Source of the DNA: BJGV01 sp965205785
Lineage (GTDB): Bacteria; Pseudomonadota; Gammaproteobacteria; Burkholderiales; Nitrosomonadaceae
Direction of reading: 5' to 3'
Assembly: GCA_965205785.1 (NCBI GenBank)
Contig: OZ242188.1
Span: 1,116,001-1,180,000, forward strand
Length of the DNA: 64,000 nucleotides
The position numbers and the translations under genes were made by a program. Position 1 is the first letter of the stretch. Each line of letters starts with the position of its first letter. Of this stretch, positions 55,844-64,000 are shown one piece after another. The notes below the pieces were generated by a model, which saw nothing but the letters and a program-made list of their open reading frames with translations, was not told the DNA's origin and made no database searches.

Positions 55844-56023
55844 ATGCTGGAGTTAACCAATAATAGAGCAACGAGATTATGGTGGCTATGTTTGGAAAAA
55901 TCCATAGAATTTCTAGAAAAAAGTGGTTTAAATGAATTAATGAAACTACAGAGATACGTATCTACTAGATTGTATTTTCATAGTGAAGCTTATATTTCTG
56001 AAATGTATAAAGCAATTACTTAA
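55844..56023 (+). CDS. Small hypothetical protein (59 residues), divergent from yciB
   Basis: An open frame of 60 codons starting ATG 55844 and ending TAA 56023, in the 250-base gap between yciB and the DUF2863-like gene. The product begins MLELTNNRATRLWWLCLEK and continues with helix-like, mixed-charge sequence including LMKLQRY. No ribosome binding site is visible, and no family is recognised. It may be a true small gene, the remnant of a longer one, or chance. Confidence 0.3.
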   Translation: MLELTNNRATRLWWLCLEKSIEFLEKSGLNELMKLQRYVSTRLYFHSEAYISEMYKAIT

Positions 56024-56083
56024 GCTTCAAATCTATATGAAGCCTAATATTGAGTAGACCTGTTTTTGTAGGACCACATCTTA

Positions 56084-57295
56084 TCAGTGCAATTGCACTT
56101 GTATTTTATCACCATCTTCAGGAAATTCGGCATGTACGACTTCACCTTCCAAGTTTGGGAACAAAGGTGCGCCACACTCTTCACAGTATTCTAAAGGGAA
56201 ACGATTATCTAGAGTTGTTATGAGAGTGATACCACATTCCTGCAGTGTAGTTTCTATCTGCGTAATCGTATCACTGTTTTCATCTTCCTCTCCAACTAGT
56301 GCCCAAACAATACCATATAACACTTCATTTCGATCTATAAAGGTAAAGCTGACACGGTATTCCTCCAATAGTTGATCATGAAACGGTGCGATTACAGCAC
56401 GAAGGTCACTTACTGGGATATTTAAAGTGGATTGTAAGAAATTAACCGTTGCATGCATGGAATAGGGGCGTGCAAGGCGATCTGCCATACGCCATGCTGA
56501 AAAAAAGCCATCAGGTAATAATAAGTCTAATGCACAACCTTGAAACAGTGATCGTAGTGTTTTGCCACACTCTGTCTTCCATTTAAGAAGTATGCTTTGT
56601 TTTGAAGATTTAACGCCAGATACTCCATTATTTATTTGGCTCGTAATAGTAGTCTCCTGCCAGCGGAATATAGGGTGCCCCTGTTGGACTACTACTGCCC
56701 CCAAAATATAACGAGTATCCGATAGAAAATTTGCTGTTTCAGAAAATTGTCGTGGATTCATATGTAAGTTTTGCCCACCTATAGCAGCGGCCCATAGTTT
56801 TTCGGCTAGTTCATGTGTAAGACGATATCCACGTGGTAATTGATCAGGACTAAAAAGGTAGTTTGCTAATGAGAACTTTGTGTTTTCAAACAACACATGA
56901 GTCTGAAACTGCTCTCTAAGATTATTTAAGATAGTTTCTGGTATTGGACCTGAAGGAATTGAGAATCGAGACCATGTTAGTACTGGCGCAGCAAATAATA
57001 GTACGTCATAGGTACAATCTTCGTGTGTTAATGTATTACACTCAATTGCGGACTCAATAGCATAAATAAATTCTCCATAGCCAGCTGGGTCAGTATCATA
57101 TAGTAGTTCTAATGCTTCTTCTAAATTTTGATCATTCCCAGTACGTAATTGCGCATTTATTTTAATTCCAAGCTGACTTTCCCAAAAAACATCTTCTTTA
57201 TAACTACCAGAAGCTGCAAGTCCTGCAGCTAAGCGAGCTAGTTCCAGCACAGTACGCGGAGATTTAGTGCGGCGGGGAGTGCGGGATCTTTTCAT
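56084..57295 (-). CDS. DUF2863-like conserved protein
   Basis: A 403-residue cytoplasmic protein with a very basic N-terminus (KRSRTPRRTKSPR), a mostly helical body, and a possible metal site near the C-terminus (YCEECGAPLFPN). It resembles the betaproteobacterial family DUF2863, which has no known function; that match is from memory of the pattern and needs a profile search. It lies upstream, on the same strand, of the yciB group. Confidence 0.65.
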   Translation of the reverse strand: MKRSRTPRRTKSPRTVLELARLAAGLAASGSYKEDVFWESQLGIKINAQLRTGNDQNLEEALELLYDTDPAGYGEFIYAIESAIECNTLTHEDCTYDVLLFAAPVLTWSRFSIPSGPIPETILNNLREQFQTHVLFENTKFSLANYLFSPDQLPRGYRLTHELAEKLWAAAIGGQNLHMNPRQFSETANFLSDTRYILGAVVVQQGHPIFRWQETTITSQINNGVSGVKSSKQSILLKWKTECGKTLRSLFQGCALDLLLPDGFFSAWRMADRLARPYSMHATVNFLQSTLNIPVSDLRAVIAPFHDQLLEEYRVSFTFIDRNEVLYGIVWALVGEEDENSDTITQIETTLQECGITLITTLDNRFPLEYCEECGAPLFPNLEGEVVHAEFPEDGDKIQVQLH

Positions 57296-57449
57296 GATAA
57301 AAATCGCATAGTAATCATAGGGCCATTTTATCCTAATTTTGGCAACCGGTATGGATCAGGTTGCTATATGTAAGATAAGAATATGTTATTTTTCTAGCAT
57401 AGAAAATATACATAGCAATTATAAATAGCTATGTAGGACACATAATTCC

Positions 57450-58190
57450 TTACAAGTTTATACTGCGCCCACCATCTACTGCTAAAATTTGTCCAGTAAT
57501 ATAAGGTGCATCAGAAATCAAGAACGATACTGCTTTGGCTATATCAATTGGTTCGCCTATTCTTTTAAGAAGAGTTTTGCTGATGATGCCCTGACGCGTT
57601 ATTTGATCTGACCATTCCCCATTCTCTGGCCAGAGAATGGGGCCTGGAGAAATACCATTTACCCGAATTTCAGGAGCTAGCTCTAATGCTAGAGATTTGG
57701 TTAATGTAGCTAATCCACCTTTAGCAGAACTGTAAACTATATATTTCTTTAGTGGCCACTCAGAATGGATATCGACAATGTTAATAATGCAGCCGTGGTG
57801 TTTTTTTAGATGTGGTGCTACTGCTTGAGATAAAAAGAGAGGAGCTTTAAAATTACATCCAATAAGTTCATCCCATGATTTCTCTGTTATCTTTTCAATA
57901 GGTGAAGAGTAGAAACTGGAAGCATTATTAACAAGTGAATCAATTCTGCCAAAATGTTTTATTGTTTCATTAACTATAACTGGTAATTGGGTTATATCAA
58001 GTAAATCAGCTTGAACTAATGCAACTGATCCAGAGCGTATTTGGTTAAGTTCAGTTTGAAGTAAATTCGCTTCAGCTTTAGAGGATCGGAAATGTACCAT
58101 CAGGTTCATACCCTCAGAGTGTAATTTCCGACAGATAGCCTCACCAATACGTCTGGTACCTCCAGTAATTAGTATAGTTTTATTTTGCAT
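57450..58190 (-). CDS. Short-chain dehydrogenase, pteridine reductase type
   Basis: A 246-residue SDR. The N-terminal ITGGTRRIGEAI has the Arg-rich NADPH-binding variant TGGTRRIG typical of pteridine/dihydrofolate reductases such as PTR1/FolM. VNNASSFY and the catalytic YSSAK, with upstream VDIHSEWPLKKY, support this. It probably reduces pterins. It is separated from neighbours by about 150 bases on each side. Confidence 0.85.
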   Translation of the reverse strand: MQNKTILITGGTRRIGEAICRKLHSEGMNLMVHFRSSKAEANLLQTELNQIRSGSVALVQADLLDITQLPVIVNETIKHFGRIDSLVNNASSFYSSPIEKITEKSWDELIGCNFKAPLFLSQAVAPHLKKHHGCIINIVDIHSEWPLKKYIVYSSAKGGLATLTKSLALELAPEIRVNGISPGPILWPENGEWSDQITRQGIISKTLLKRIGEPIDIAKAVSFLISDAPYITGQILAVDGGRSINL

Positions 58191-58341
58191 CGTAGTCCTC
58201 TATTGGGCAATTCTGAACATCGGTATCAGTAAACAGAAGTTATATGTATTAATAATTTACCTTGTAATGCCACAGTATTTTTTAGTAATCAATCTCTATT
58301 TTAAGAATTAGATAATTTACCATAAAGACACTCTTGCGCCG

Positions 58342-59538
58342 ATGCCGTTACTACCAACACCAAATGAGCCTGCTCTCCAGCATAGTTGTGCTGTGAAAAA
58401 CATGATTCGTTCAGAGATTAGCATGGCGGGAGGGTGGATTTCATTTGCGCGTTATATGGAGCTCGCAGTCTATTCACCTGGAATGGGATATTACAGTTCT
58501 GGTGCGACAAAATTCGGCTGTGCAGGAGATTTTGTAACTGCACCAGAAATTTCTTCATTATTTGGTAGGACTATTGCTCAGCAAGCCACACAAATAATTG
58601 AAGGTATTGGGGAAGATAGTGGTGATATTTTAGAATTTGGTGCTGGTACTGGTAAACTCGCGCTTGATCTATTACTTGAGTTAGAAGATCTTAACGGGCT
58701 GCCTCAAAATTACTTTATTCTAGAAGTAAGCGGAGAACTGCAGGAGCAACAGAAAGAATTATTTGAGAAATTTGCGCCACATCTTTTGTCCCGGATTCAT
58801 TGGTTAGAGAATCTTCCAGCTAAATTTAAAGGTTTGATACTTGCTAACGAAGTACTTGACGCTATGCCAGTTAATTTAGTTGCATTGCATGATAATTGTT
58901 TATTTGAGCGTGGTGTGGTGTGGAGTGGCAAGGAGTTCGAGTGGAGCGACCGTTTACTGGTTGAAGGGGAGCTATTTACGATTGCAAAAGAAATAATCCC
59001 ACGTGCTAATTTCAATACTAATAGTCTTGACACATATATAAGTGAAATCAATCTTACGGCACGAGGATTTATTAGAAGTCTTGCAAATGTTTTACAGCAA
59101 GGTGCAGTAATAATCATCGATTATGGTTTTGGGCGTGACGAATACTATCATGACCAGCGTAAACTTGGCACACTGATGTGCCATTATCGACATCATGCTC
59201 ATGATGATCCATTTTATTTTCCAGGCCTGCAGGATATAACTAGCCATGTAGACTTTACTGCCATTACAGATGAAGCAACAGGGGAGGGGCTTGAATTATT
59301 AGGCTATACTTCTCAGGCACAATTTCTTATCAATTGTGGTATCACTGAGATTCTTGCACAAATTCCAGCAGAAAATACAGTTGACTACTTACCCATGGCA
59401 AATCAATTACAGAAATTAGTAAGTCCCGCTGAGATGGGGGAATTATTCAAAGTGATTGCTTTGGGAAAAGATATTCAACAGTCTCTTGTTGGATTTTCAA
59501 ATGGGGATAAAAGTTATTTAATAAAAAAAAAGGTGTGA
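58342..59538 (+). CDS. SAM-dependent methyltransferase of the MidA/NDUFAF7 family
   Basis: A 398-residue class I methyltransferase with ILEFGAGTGKLALDLL (motif I), the family signature GYYSSGATKFGCAGDFVTAPEISSLFG (about 50-75), and IIIDYGFGRDEYYHDQRKLGTLMCHYRHH. The mitochondrial homologue methylates an arginine of complex I; the bacterial substrate is not settled. Convergent with lpdA. Confidence 0.92.
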   Translation: MPLLPTPNEPALQHSCAVKNMIRSEISMAGGWISFARYMELAVYSPGMGYYSSGATKFGCAGDFVTAPEISSLFGRTIAQQATQIIEGIGEDSGDILEFGAGTGKLALDLLLELEDLNGLPQNYFILEVSGELQEQQKELFEKFAPHLLSRIHWLENLPAKFKGLILANEVLDAMPVNLVALHDNCLFERGVVWSGKEFEWSDRLLVEGELFTIAKEIIPRANFNTNSLDTYISEINLTARGFIRSLANVLQQGAVIIIDYGFGRDEYYHDQRKLGTLMCHYRHHAHDDPFYFPGLQDITSHVDFTAITDEATGEGLELLGYTSQAQFLINCGITEILAQIPAENTVDYLPMANQLQKLVSPAEMGELFKVIALGKDIQQSLVGFSNGDKSYLIKKKV

Positions 59539-59669
59539 TTTTATTTCCAGATATTATCTAGATAATACGCAGAACAAAAAGAAAAAAATGATTGTATACT
59601 TCAGATAAAATAAGTTCCAATATTTTATACCTAAGAATATATATATGAGTGCTGGTTGAATAAGATAGA

Positions 59670-61424
59670 TTATTTCTTAGGCATATAAAGATCAGTTATT
59701 GATTCTTCTGCTATTTCAGCAGCAAAGAAAATAGTTTCTGATAGTGTTGGGTGTGGATGGACAGTTAAGATGATGTCTTCCATATCTGTACCCATTTCTA
59801 GTGCAAGGATTGTTTCAGAGATCAATTCTCCTGCATTAATCCCAACTATACCTGCACCAAGTAAGCGACGCGTATTTCTATCAAATAGTAACTTCGTTAT
59901 ACCCTCATCACGTCCTATAGAAATCGCACGGCCACTAGCTGCCCATGGGAAGCTAGCTTTTTCATAATCAATCCCCTGCTTTTTTGCTTCAGTTTCAGTT
60001 AAACCCATCCAAGCAATTTCTGGGTCTGTATATGCAACTGAAGGAATAGTGCGAGCATCAAAGGCAGCTTTTTGTCCTGCTATTATTTCTGCAGCAAGTT
60101 TCCCTTCATGTGTTGCTTTGTGAGCTAGCATTGGTTCTCCTACTATATCGCCGATACCAAAAATATGTGGAACATTGGTTCGTAACTGGTTATCAACCGG
60201 AATGAATCCTTGTTTAGTAACTTTGATCCCCGCCTTTTCTGCTTCGATAGCATGTCCATTAGGACGACGCCCTACTGCAATTAGAATACGGTCATAAATT
60301 TGAGTACCGGGAGACTCTTTTCCTTCAAAGGTAGCACTTAATCCTTCCTTTTGTGGCTTTATTTCAGAAACTTTAGTATTGAGATAAATTGCTTCATAAC
60401 GTTTCTGTATGCGTCTGTATAATGGCTTAATAAGATCTGCATCAGCACCTGGAATTAACTGATCCATCATTTCTACTATGGTTATTTTGCATCCTAGTGC
60501 ATCATAAACTGTTGCCATTTCTAGGCCAATTATCCCACCGCCAACGATCAGCATACGCTTGGGGATATCTTCAAGTTTTAATGCACCTGTTGAATCAATA
60601 ATTCGAGGGTCATCTTGGATAATGCCAGGAGGATGGGCTACGCTTGACCCTGCAGCGACTATACAGTATTCGAATGAAATAGTTTTCTGACCATTTGGAG
60701 TATCCACTAAAATCATGTTGGGGGCAGTGAACTTCCCGTTTCCTTGTATAACCTCTATTTTTCTTTCTTTTGCTAATGCAGTTAATCCCTTAGTAAGTTT
60801 TAGAATTATTGATTCTTTCCATTCTCGTAACTTGTCTAATTCAATTTTGGGTTTATTGAAGTTAACACCTGCATGAGTAGCTTCTTCTGTATCAGTGACA
60901 ACTTTTGCCATGTGTAGTAGTGCTTTCGAAGGAATACAGCCGACATTTAGGCAGACTCCCCCGAGTACTGGATAGCGTTCAATTAGTACTACTTTTTTAC
61001 CGAGATCAGCAGCTCTAAAAGCCGCAGTATAGCCACCTGGTCCGGCTCCTAATACTGCTACATCTGCATGAATGTCACCATGAGAGGTATTGGTAGATTG
61101 AATTGAAGTAGGATTAGTTATAGGTGGAACATCTTTTGTTTCAATATTTTTTTCGGAGATAGAATGTGAATCTGTTAGCTTGGTTGTTGATTTTAATGTG
61201 AGTATTACTGATCCTTCCGAAACTTTGTCACCGATTTTTACTTTAATTTCATTTATTGTGCCCTTCTGAGGTGCAGGGACTTCCATTGTGGCTTTATCAG
61301 TTTCTAGTGTGATCAGGGGCGTTTCTTTTTCTACATCATCTCCCGGATGAACTAGTATCTCAATAACAGGAATATTTTTGAAATCACCAACATCAGGGAC
61401 TTTGATTTCGATAAGATGAGTCAT
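59670..61424 (-). CDS. lpdA: Dihydrolipoyl dehydrogenase with an N-terminal lipoyl domain
   Basis: E3 of 2-oxoacid dehydrogenase complexes, 584 residues. A lipoyl domain (about 4-80) has the modified lysine K44 in ETDKATM, followed by a Ser/Thr-rich linker to about 115. The flavoprotein disulfide reductase core then has AVLGAGPGGYTAA, the redox GGVCLNVGCIPSK, and catalytic HPHPTLSE. The frame extends upstream to 61472, overlapping proA, but ATG 61424 begins the lipoyl domain. The fused lipoyl domain is typical of the betaproteobacterial pyruvate dehydrogenase E3. aceE and aceF are not in the window. Confidence 0.96.
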   Translation of the reverse strand: MTHLIEIKVPDVGDFKNIPVIEILVHPGDDVEKETPLITLETDKATMEVPAPQKGTINEIKVKIGDKVSEGSVILTLKSTTKLTDSHSISEKNIETKDVPPITNPTSIQSTNTSHGDIHADVAVLGAGPGGYTAAFRAADLGKKVVLIERYPVLGGVCLNVGCIPSKALLHMAKVVTDTEEATHAGVNFNKPKIELDKLREWKESIILKLTKGLTALAKERKIEVIQGNGKFTAPNMILVDTPNGQKTISFEYCIVAAGSSVAHPPGIIQDDPRIIDSTGALKLEDIPKRMLIVGGGIIGLEMATVYDALGCKITIVEMMDQLIPGADADLIKPLYRRIQKRYEAIYLNTKVSEIKPQKEGLSATFEGKESPGTQIYDRILIAVGRRPNGHAIEAEKAGIKVTKQGFIPVDNQLRTNVPHIFGIGDIVGEPMLAHKATHEGKLAAEIIAGQKAAFDARTIPSVAYTDPEIAWMGLTETEAKKQGIDYEKASFPWAASGRAISIGRDEGITKLLFDRNTRRLLGAGIVGINAGELISETILALEMGTDMEDIILTVHPHPTLSETIFFAAEIAEESITDLYMPKK

Positions 61425-61449
61425 AGGTATGCTGTTAAGATTATGTAGT

Positions 61450-62715
61450 TTATTTCCGAACCTGACCATCACCTAATACAATAAATTTCTGGCTGGTTAA
61501 TCCTTCCAGTCCCACTGGGCCACGGGCATGTATTTTGTCAGTAGAAATACCGATTTCAGCACCCAATCCATACTCAAAGCCGTCGGCAAATCGGGTAGAA
61601 GTATTTACCATTACTGAGCTAGAGTCTGCCTCTCGCAGAAACCTCCTGGCACGAGAGTAATCCTCTGTAACTATGGAATCAGTATGTTGTGAGCCATATA
61701 AATTGATGTGTTCCAGGGCTTGATCCAGACTACTTACTATTCGTATACTTAAAATCGGAGCTAGATATTCAGTTCTCCAATCATCTTCTGTTGCCTGGGT
61801 CATTTTTTCTACAATAGCGCACGAAAATTTATCACCTCGAAGCTCTACTCCTTTATCAAGATAAATTTTACACAGAGGCGGTAGTATTTTTTGTGCAATT
61901 TTCTCGTGTACTAATAAGGTCTCCATAGTATTGCAGGTCCCATAGCGTTGAGTTTTTGCGTTGTCAGCAATACTGATAGATTTATCCAAATCAGCTCCTT
62001 CATCTATATACACATGACATACACCGTGAAGATGTTTGATAACCGGTATACATGCTTCATCAGAAATACGCTTAATCAGACCTTTGCCTCCACGTGGAAC
62101 AATTACATCTACAAATTCTTTCATCGTAATTAGCTCACCTACAGCTGCTCGATCAGTGGTATTAATCACTTGTATTGCTGTTTCTGGCAGATTAGCTATT
62201 TTCAAGCCTTCTTTTACACATGCAGCAATAGCCTGATTACAATTATATGCCTCGGAACCGCCACGTAATATTGCTGTATTACCTGACTTGATACACAATC
62301 CAGCAGCATCAGCTGTAACATTAGGGCGTGCTTCATAAATAATACCAACCACACCTAGAGGTACCCGCATTTTCCCCACTTGGATTCCAGAAGGACGATA
62401 ATTTAGGTCACTTATTTCTCCAATAGGATCGGCAAGTGCAGTTATTTGCAACAGGCCTTCTACCATATTCGTAACACCTTTTGGGTTAAGCGTCAGACGA
62501 TCTATCAAGGCTGAATCAAGACCTTGGACCTTTGCTGCTTCCAAATCAGCTCTATTAGCAGCTAGTAGTTTCTTTTCATTTTTTCTGATTGATGTAGCTA
62601 TTTCAGTAAGTGCCTTATTTTTGGAGGCAGATTCGATCTTTGCCATCGTATGAGATGCAGTACGAGCTTCACGACCCACCATTTGCATGTAGTTCTTAAT
62701 GTCTACATTATCCAT
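61450..62715 (-). CDS. proA: Glutamate-5-semialdehyde dehydrogenase
   Basis: Second step of proline synthesis, NADPH-dependent reduction of gamma-glutamyl phosphate. Its 421 residues include IYEARPNVTADAAGLC, the catalytic cysteine in RYGTCNTMETLLV, and TRFADGFEYGLGAEIGIST. It follows holA by 244 bases that hold no clear gene, and is close to lpdA. Confidence 0.97.
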   Translation of the reverse strand: MDNVDIKNYMQMVGREARTASHTMAKIESASKNKALTEIATSIRKNEKKLLAANRADLEAAKVQGLDSALIDRLTLNPKGVTNMVEGLLQITALADPIGEISDLNYRPSGIQVGKMRVPLGVVGIIYEARPNVTADAAGLCIKSGNTAILRGGSEAYNCNQAIAACVKEGLKIANLPETAIQVINTTDRAAVGELITMKEFVDVIVPRGGKGLIKRISDEACIPVIKHLHGVCHVYIDEGADLDKSISIADNAKTQRYGTCNTMETLLVHEKIAQKILPPLCKIYLDKGVELRGDKFSCAIVEKMTQATEDDWRTEYLAPILSIRIVSSLDQALEHINLYGSQHTDSIVTEDYSRARRFLREADSSSVMVNTSTRFADGFEYGLGAEIGISTDKIHARGPVGLEGLTSQKFIVLGDGQVRK

Positions 62716-62959
62716 TTTGTAGTCCCAAAGTTTTCAGTAAATATATAAATATTGATACAGTATAGCAAGTTAGGCCACCCACATTATTTCTATAATGTAA
62801 TAATAGAGATATAGTATGCAAGGGGGAGTACACAACATTAAATATTGGGGTTTAAAGATAAACCTAATTTATATTATGCAAGTCACAAATAGACAGTCTT
62901 ATCAATCTATATACGATAATTAGTATATTGATGAAACGATTTTATTTATTCTATAAGCA

Positions 62960-63979
62960 TTAATTTTTCTGGTATTTTTTAAACATAAAACTCTGTCCCA
63001 ATTGTACAAGTTCATCCCAAGCATCCCCTTTTGTAACACCTTTACTTATTTTATCAATTTTTGCGGCATGTAATAATGCTTGTACTAGCAATTTTAATCT
63101 AACTCGTTTGGCTGCATTCCCCATTATTTTTTGACGATCTCCCCATACTTTTGCTTCTTTCATTAATTGTGTATGAGGTTTACCAGAATCTAATCCCTTG
63201 CGAATAATGATCAATGATCGAATCTGTGCTGTAAGTATTGTTAAAATAAATGGTACAGTTGCGCCTTCTCCCCTTAGCCCTTTCAACACAAGGATAAAGC
63301 GGGCTATTTCCCCTGTCACCATCGCATCTGATAATTTAAAAATGTCGTATCTTGCCACTTCAAGTACAGCATCTTTTACTTGAGTAAAAGACAATGTACC
63401 TGGCGGGTATAGCAGCGCAAGTTTCTTAATCTCCTGATTGGCTGCTAGAAGATTCCCTTCTACTTTTTCAGCAAAGAACTGTAAAGTGTTTGGATCAGTT
63501 TTCTGATTCTGTATACTTAGACGTTGGCTAATCCAGCTTGGAAGTTGGTTAAATTCCACCAATGAGGCTGGGATCATTGGTCCCATATTTTCAAGGGATT
63601 TGAACCATTTAGTTATTTTCCCTTGTTTGTCTATTTTAGGTAATGTAACCAGAGTTAGAGTATCTGGCGGTAGTGAGCAACAGTAATCCTCAATCGCTTT
63701 TCCGCCTTCTTTCCCAGGTTTTCCTGATGGAATACGTATATCAATTAATCTTTGTTCGCCAAACAGAGATAAGCTGTTTCCTCTTAATAATAAGTCTGAT
63801 TTTTTAAACTGACTGTCTATTGTAAATATTTCTCTCTCAATATAGCCATTCATGCGGGCCTTTGTACGAATCAAATCAGCGGCCTCAATAGCTAACAGAG
63901 ATTCTTCTCCATAAACGGTATAAAATGTTAAGAGTTGCTTTTGGAGGTGTTGGGAAAGATTGGCTAGATGGATATGCAT
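62960..63979 (-). CDS. holA: DNA polymerase III delta subunit
   Basis: Clamp-loader subunit that opens the beta ring. Its 339 residues start MHIHLANLSQHLQKQLLTFYTVYGEE, with GEESLLAIEAADLIR near the N-terminus, where delta proteins recognise their partners, and a helical C-terminal collar (LKLLVQALLHAAKIDKISKG). The start overlaps an apparent upstream stop (TAATG), suggesting coupling to the preceding gene. Confidence 0.95.
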   Translation of the reverse strand: MHIHLANLSQHLQKQLLTFYTVYGEESLLAIEAADLIRTKARMNGYIEREIFTIDSQFKKSDLLLRGNSLSLFGEQRLIDIRIPSGKPGKEGGKAIEDYCCSLPPDTLTLVTLPKIDKQGKITKWFKSLENMGPMIPASLVEFNQLPSWISQRLSIQNQKTDPNTLQFFAEKVEGNLLAANQEIKKLALLYPPGTLSFTQVKDAVLEVARYDIFKLSDAMVTGEIARFILVLKGLRGEGATVPFILTILTAQIRSLIIIRKGLDSGKPHTQLMKEAKVWGDRQKIMGNAAKRVRLKLLVQALLHAAKIDKISKGVTKGDAWDELVQLGQSFMFKKYQKN

Positions 63980-64000
63980 TACTTATGATTTGATATGAGA
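63979..64000 (-). CDS. 3' end of an upstream gene (possibly lptE)
   Basis: Only the last codons, ending CAT AAG TAA, are in the window. The TAA shares a base with the holA ATG. lptE precedes holA in most betaproteobacteria, so that identity is positional inference only. Confidence 0.25.

Noticed and set aside
59630..59681. Inverted repeat CCTAAGAA/TTCTTAGG at the end of lpdA
   Set aside because: One arm lies in the coding end, the loop is long and no T-run follows; it may be chance.

Overview
This 64 kb window is AT-rich and gene-dense. It reads as a chromosomal segment of a betaproteobacterium, most likely of the Nitrosomonadales (Nitrosomonas-like). The evidence is the gene order: nlpD?-pcm-surE; thrS-infC-rpmI-rplT-pheS-pheT-ihfA-merR-tRNA-Pro; carA-carB-greA-rlmE-ftsH-folP-glmM; lptD-surA-pdxA-rsmA; yciB-yciI-bolA-parvulin; holA-proA-lpdA. 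A hopanoid-type epimerase (hpnA) and a DUF2863-like protein fit the same group. The genus is an inference from synteny, not proven here. No rRNA, insertion sequence, prophage or CRISPR array was seen.

Layout. From 1 to about 25.9 kb nearly everything lies on the minus strand and is housekeeping: protein repair, translation (Phe and Thr tRNA synthetases, IF-3, L20, L35), cell wall, folate, FtsH, arginine/pyrimidine entry (carbamoyl phosphate) and outer-membrane biogenesis (LptD, SurA). At 26.4 kb the strand switches with mpl. From 28.0 to 39.1 kb lies the accessory part of the window. It holds a 1538-residue repeat protein with an LEPR motif and a DUF4347 domain, then four genes for an envelope-spanning exporter: a TolC-like lipoprotein, an HlyD-type adaptor, a GAF-like/HlyD fusion and an M50 peptidase/HlyD fusion. 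No ABC ATPase or RND pump is present. Two of the four exporter genes are broken by in-frame stops (one TAG; one TGA plus one TAA) while their reading frames are otherwise preserved. From 39.3 kb come hpnA and a copper-response operon (copA-copZ-csoR) with an almost textbook CsoR operator inside its promoter. From 43.4 to 64 kb housekeeping resumes: lysS, msrB, prfB with its programmed frameshift, ispD-ispF-thpR, a host-attachment-type protein, tsaB-rimI-udg, lplT, alr, yciB-yciI-bolA-parvulin, a DUF2863-like protein, a pteridine-reductase-like SDR, a MidA-like methyltransferase, lpdA, proA and holA.

How parts work together. LptD needs SurA for folding and the two genes overlap. ihfA, pheST, rplT, rpmI, infC and thrS form the classic translation cluster, with an attenuator-like structure before pheS. 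CsoR is encoded at the end of the operon it should repress. The exporter cassette probably once moved the DUF4347 protein across the envelope, and is now either decaying or read through. TTG start codons are frequent, and infC itself appears to start with ATA.

The strongest candidates for something undescribed are the ABC-less LEPR/DUF4347 secretion cassette, its three nonsense codons, and the caspase-like His/Cys pair in DUF4347.
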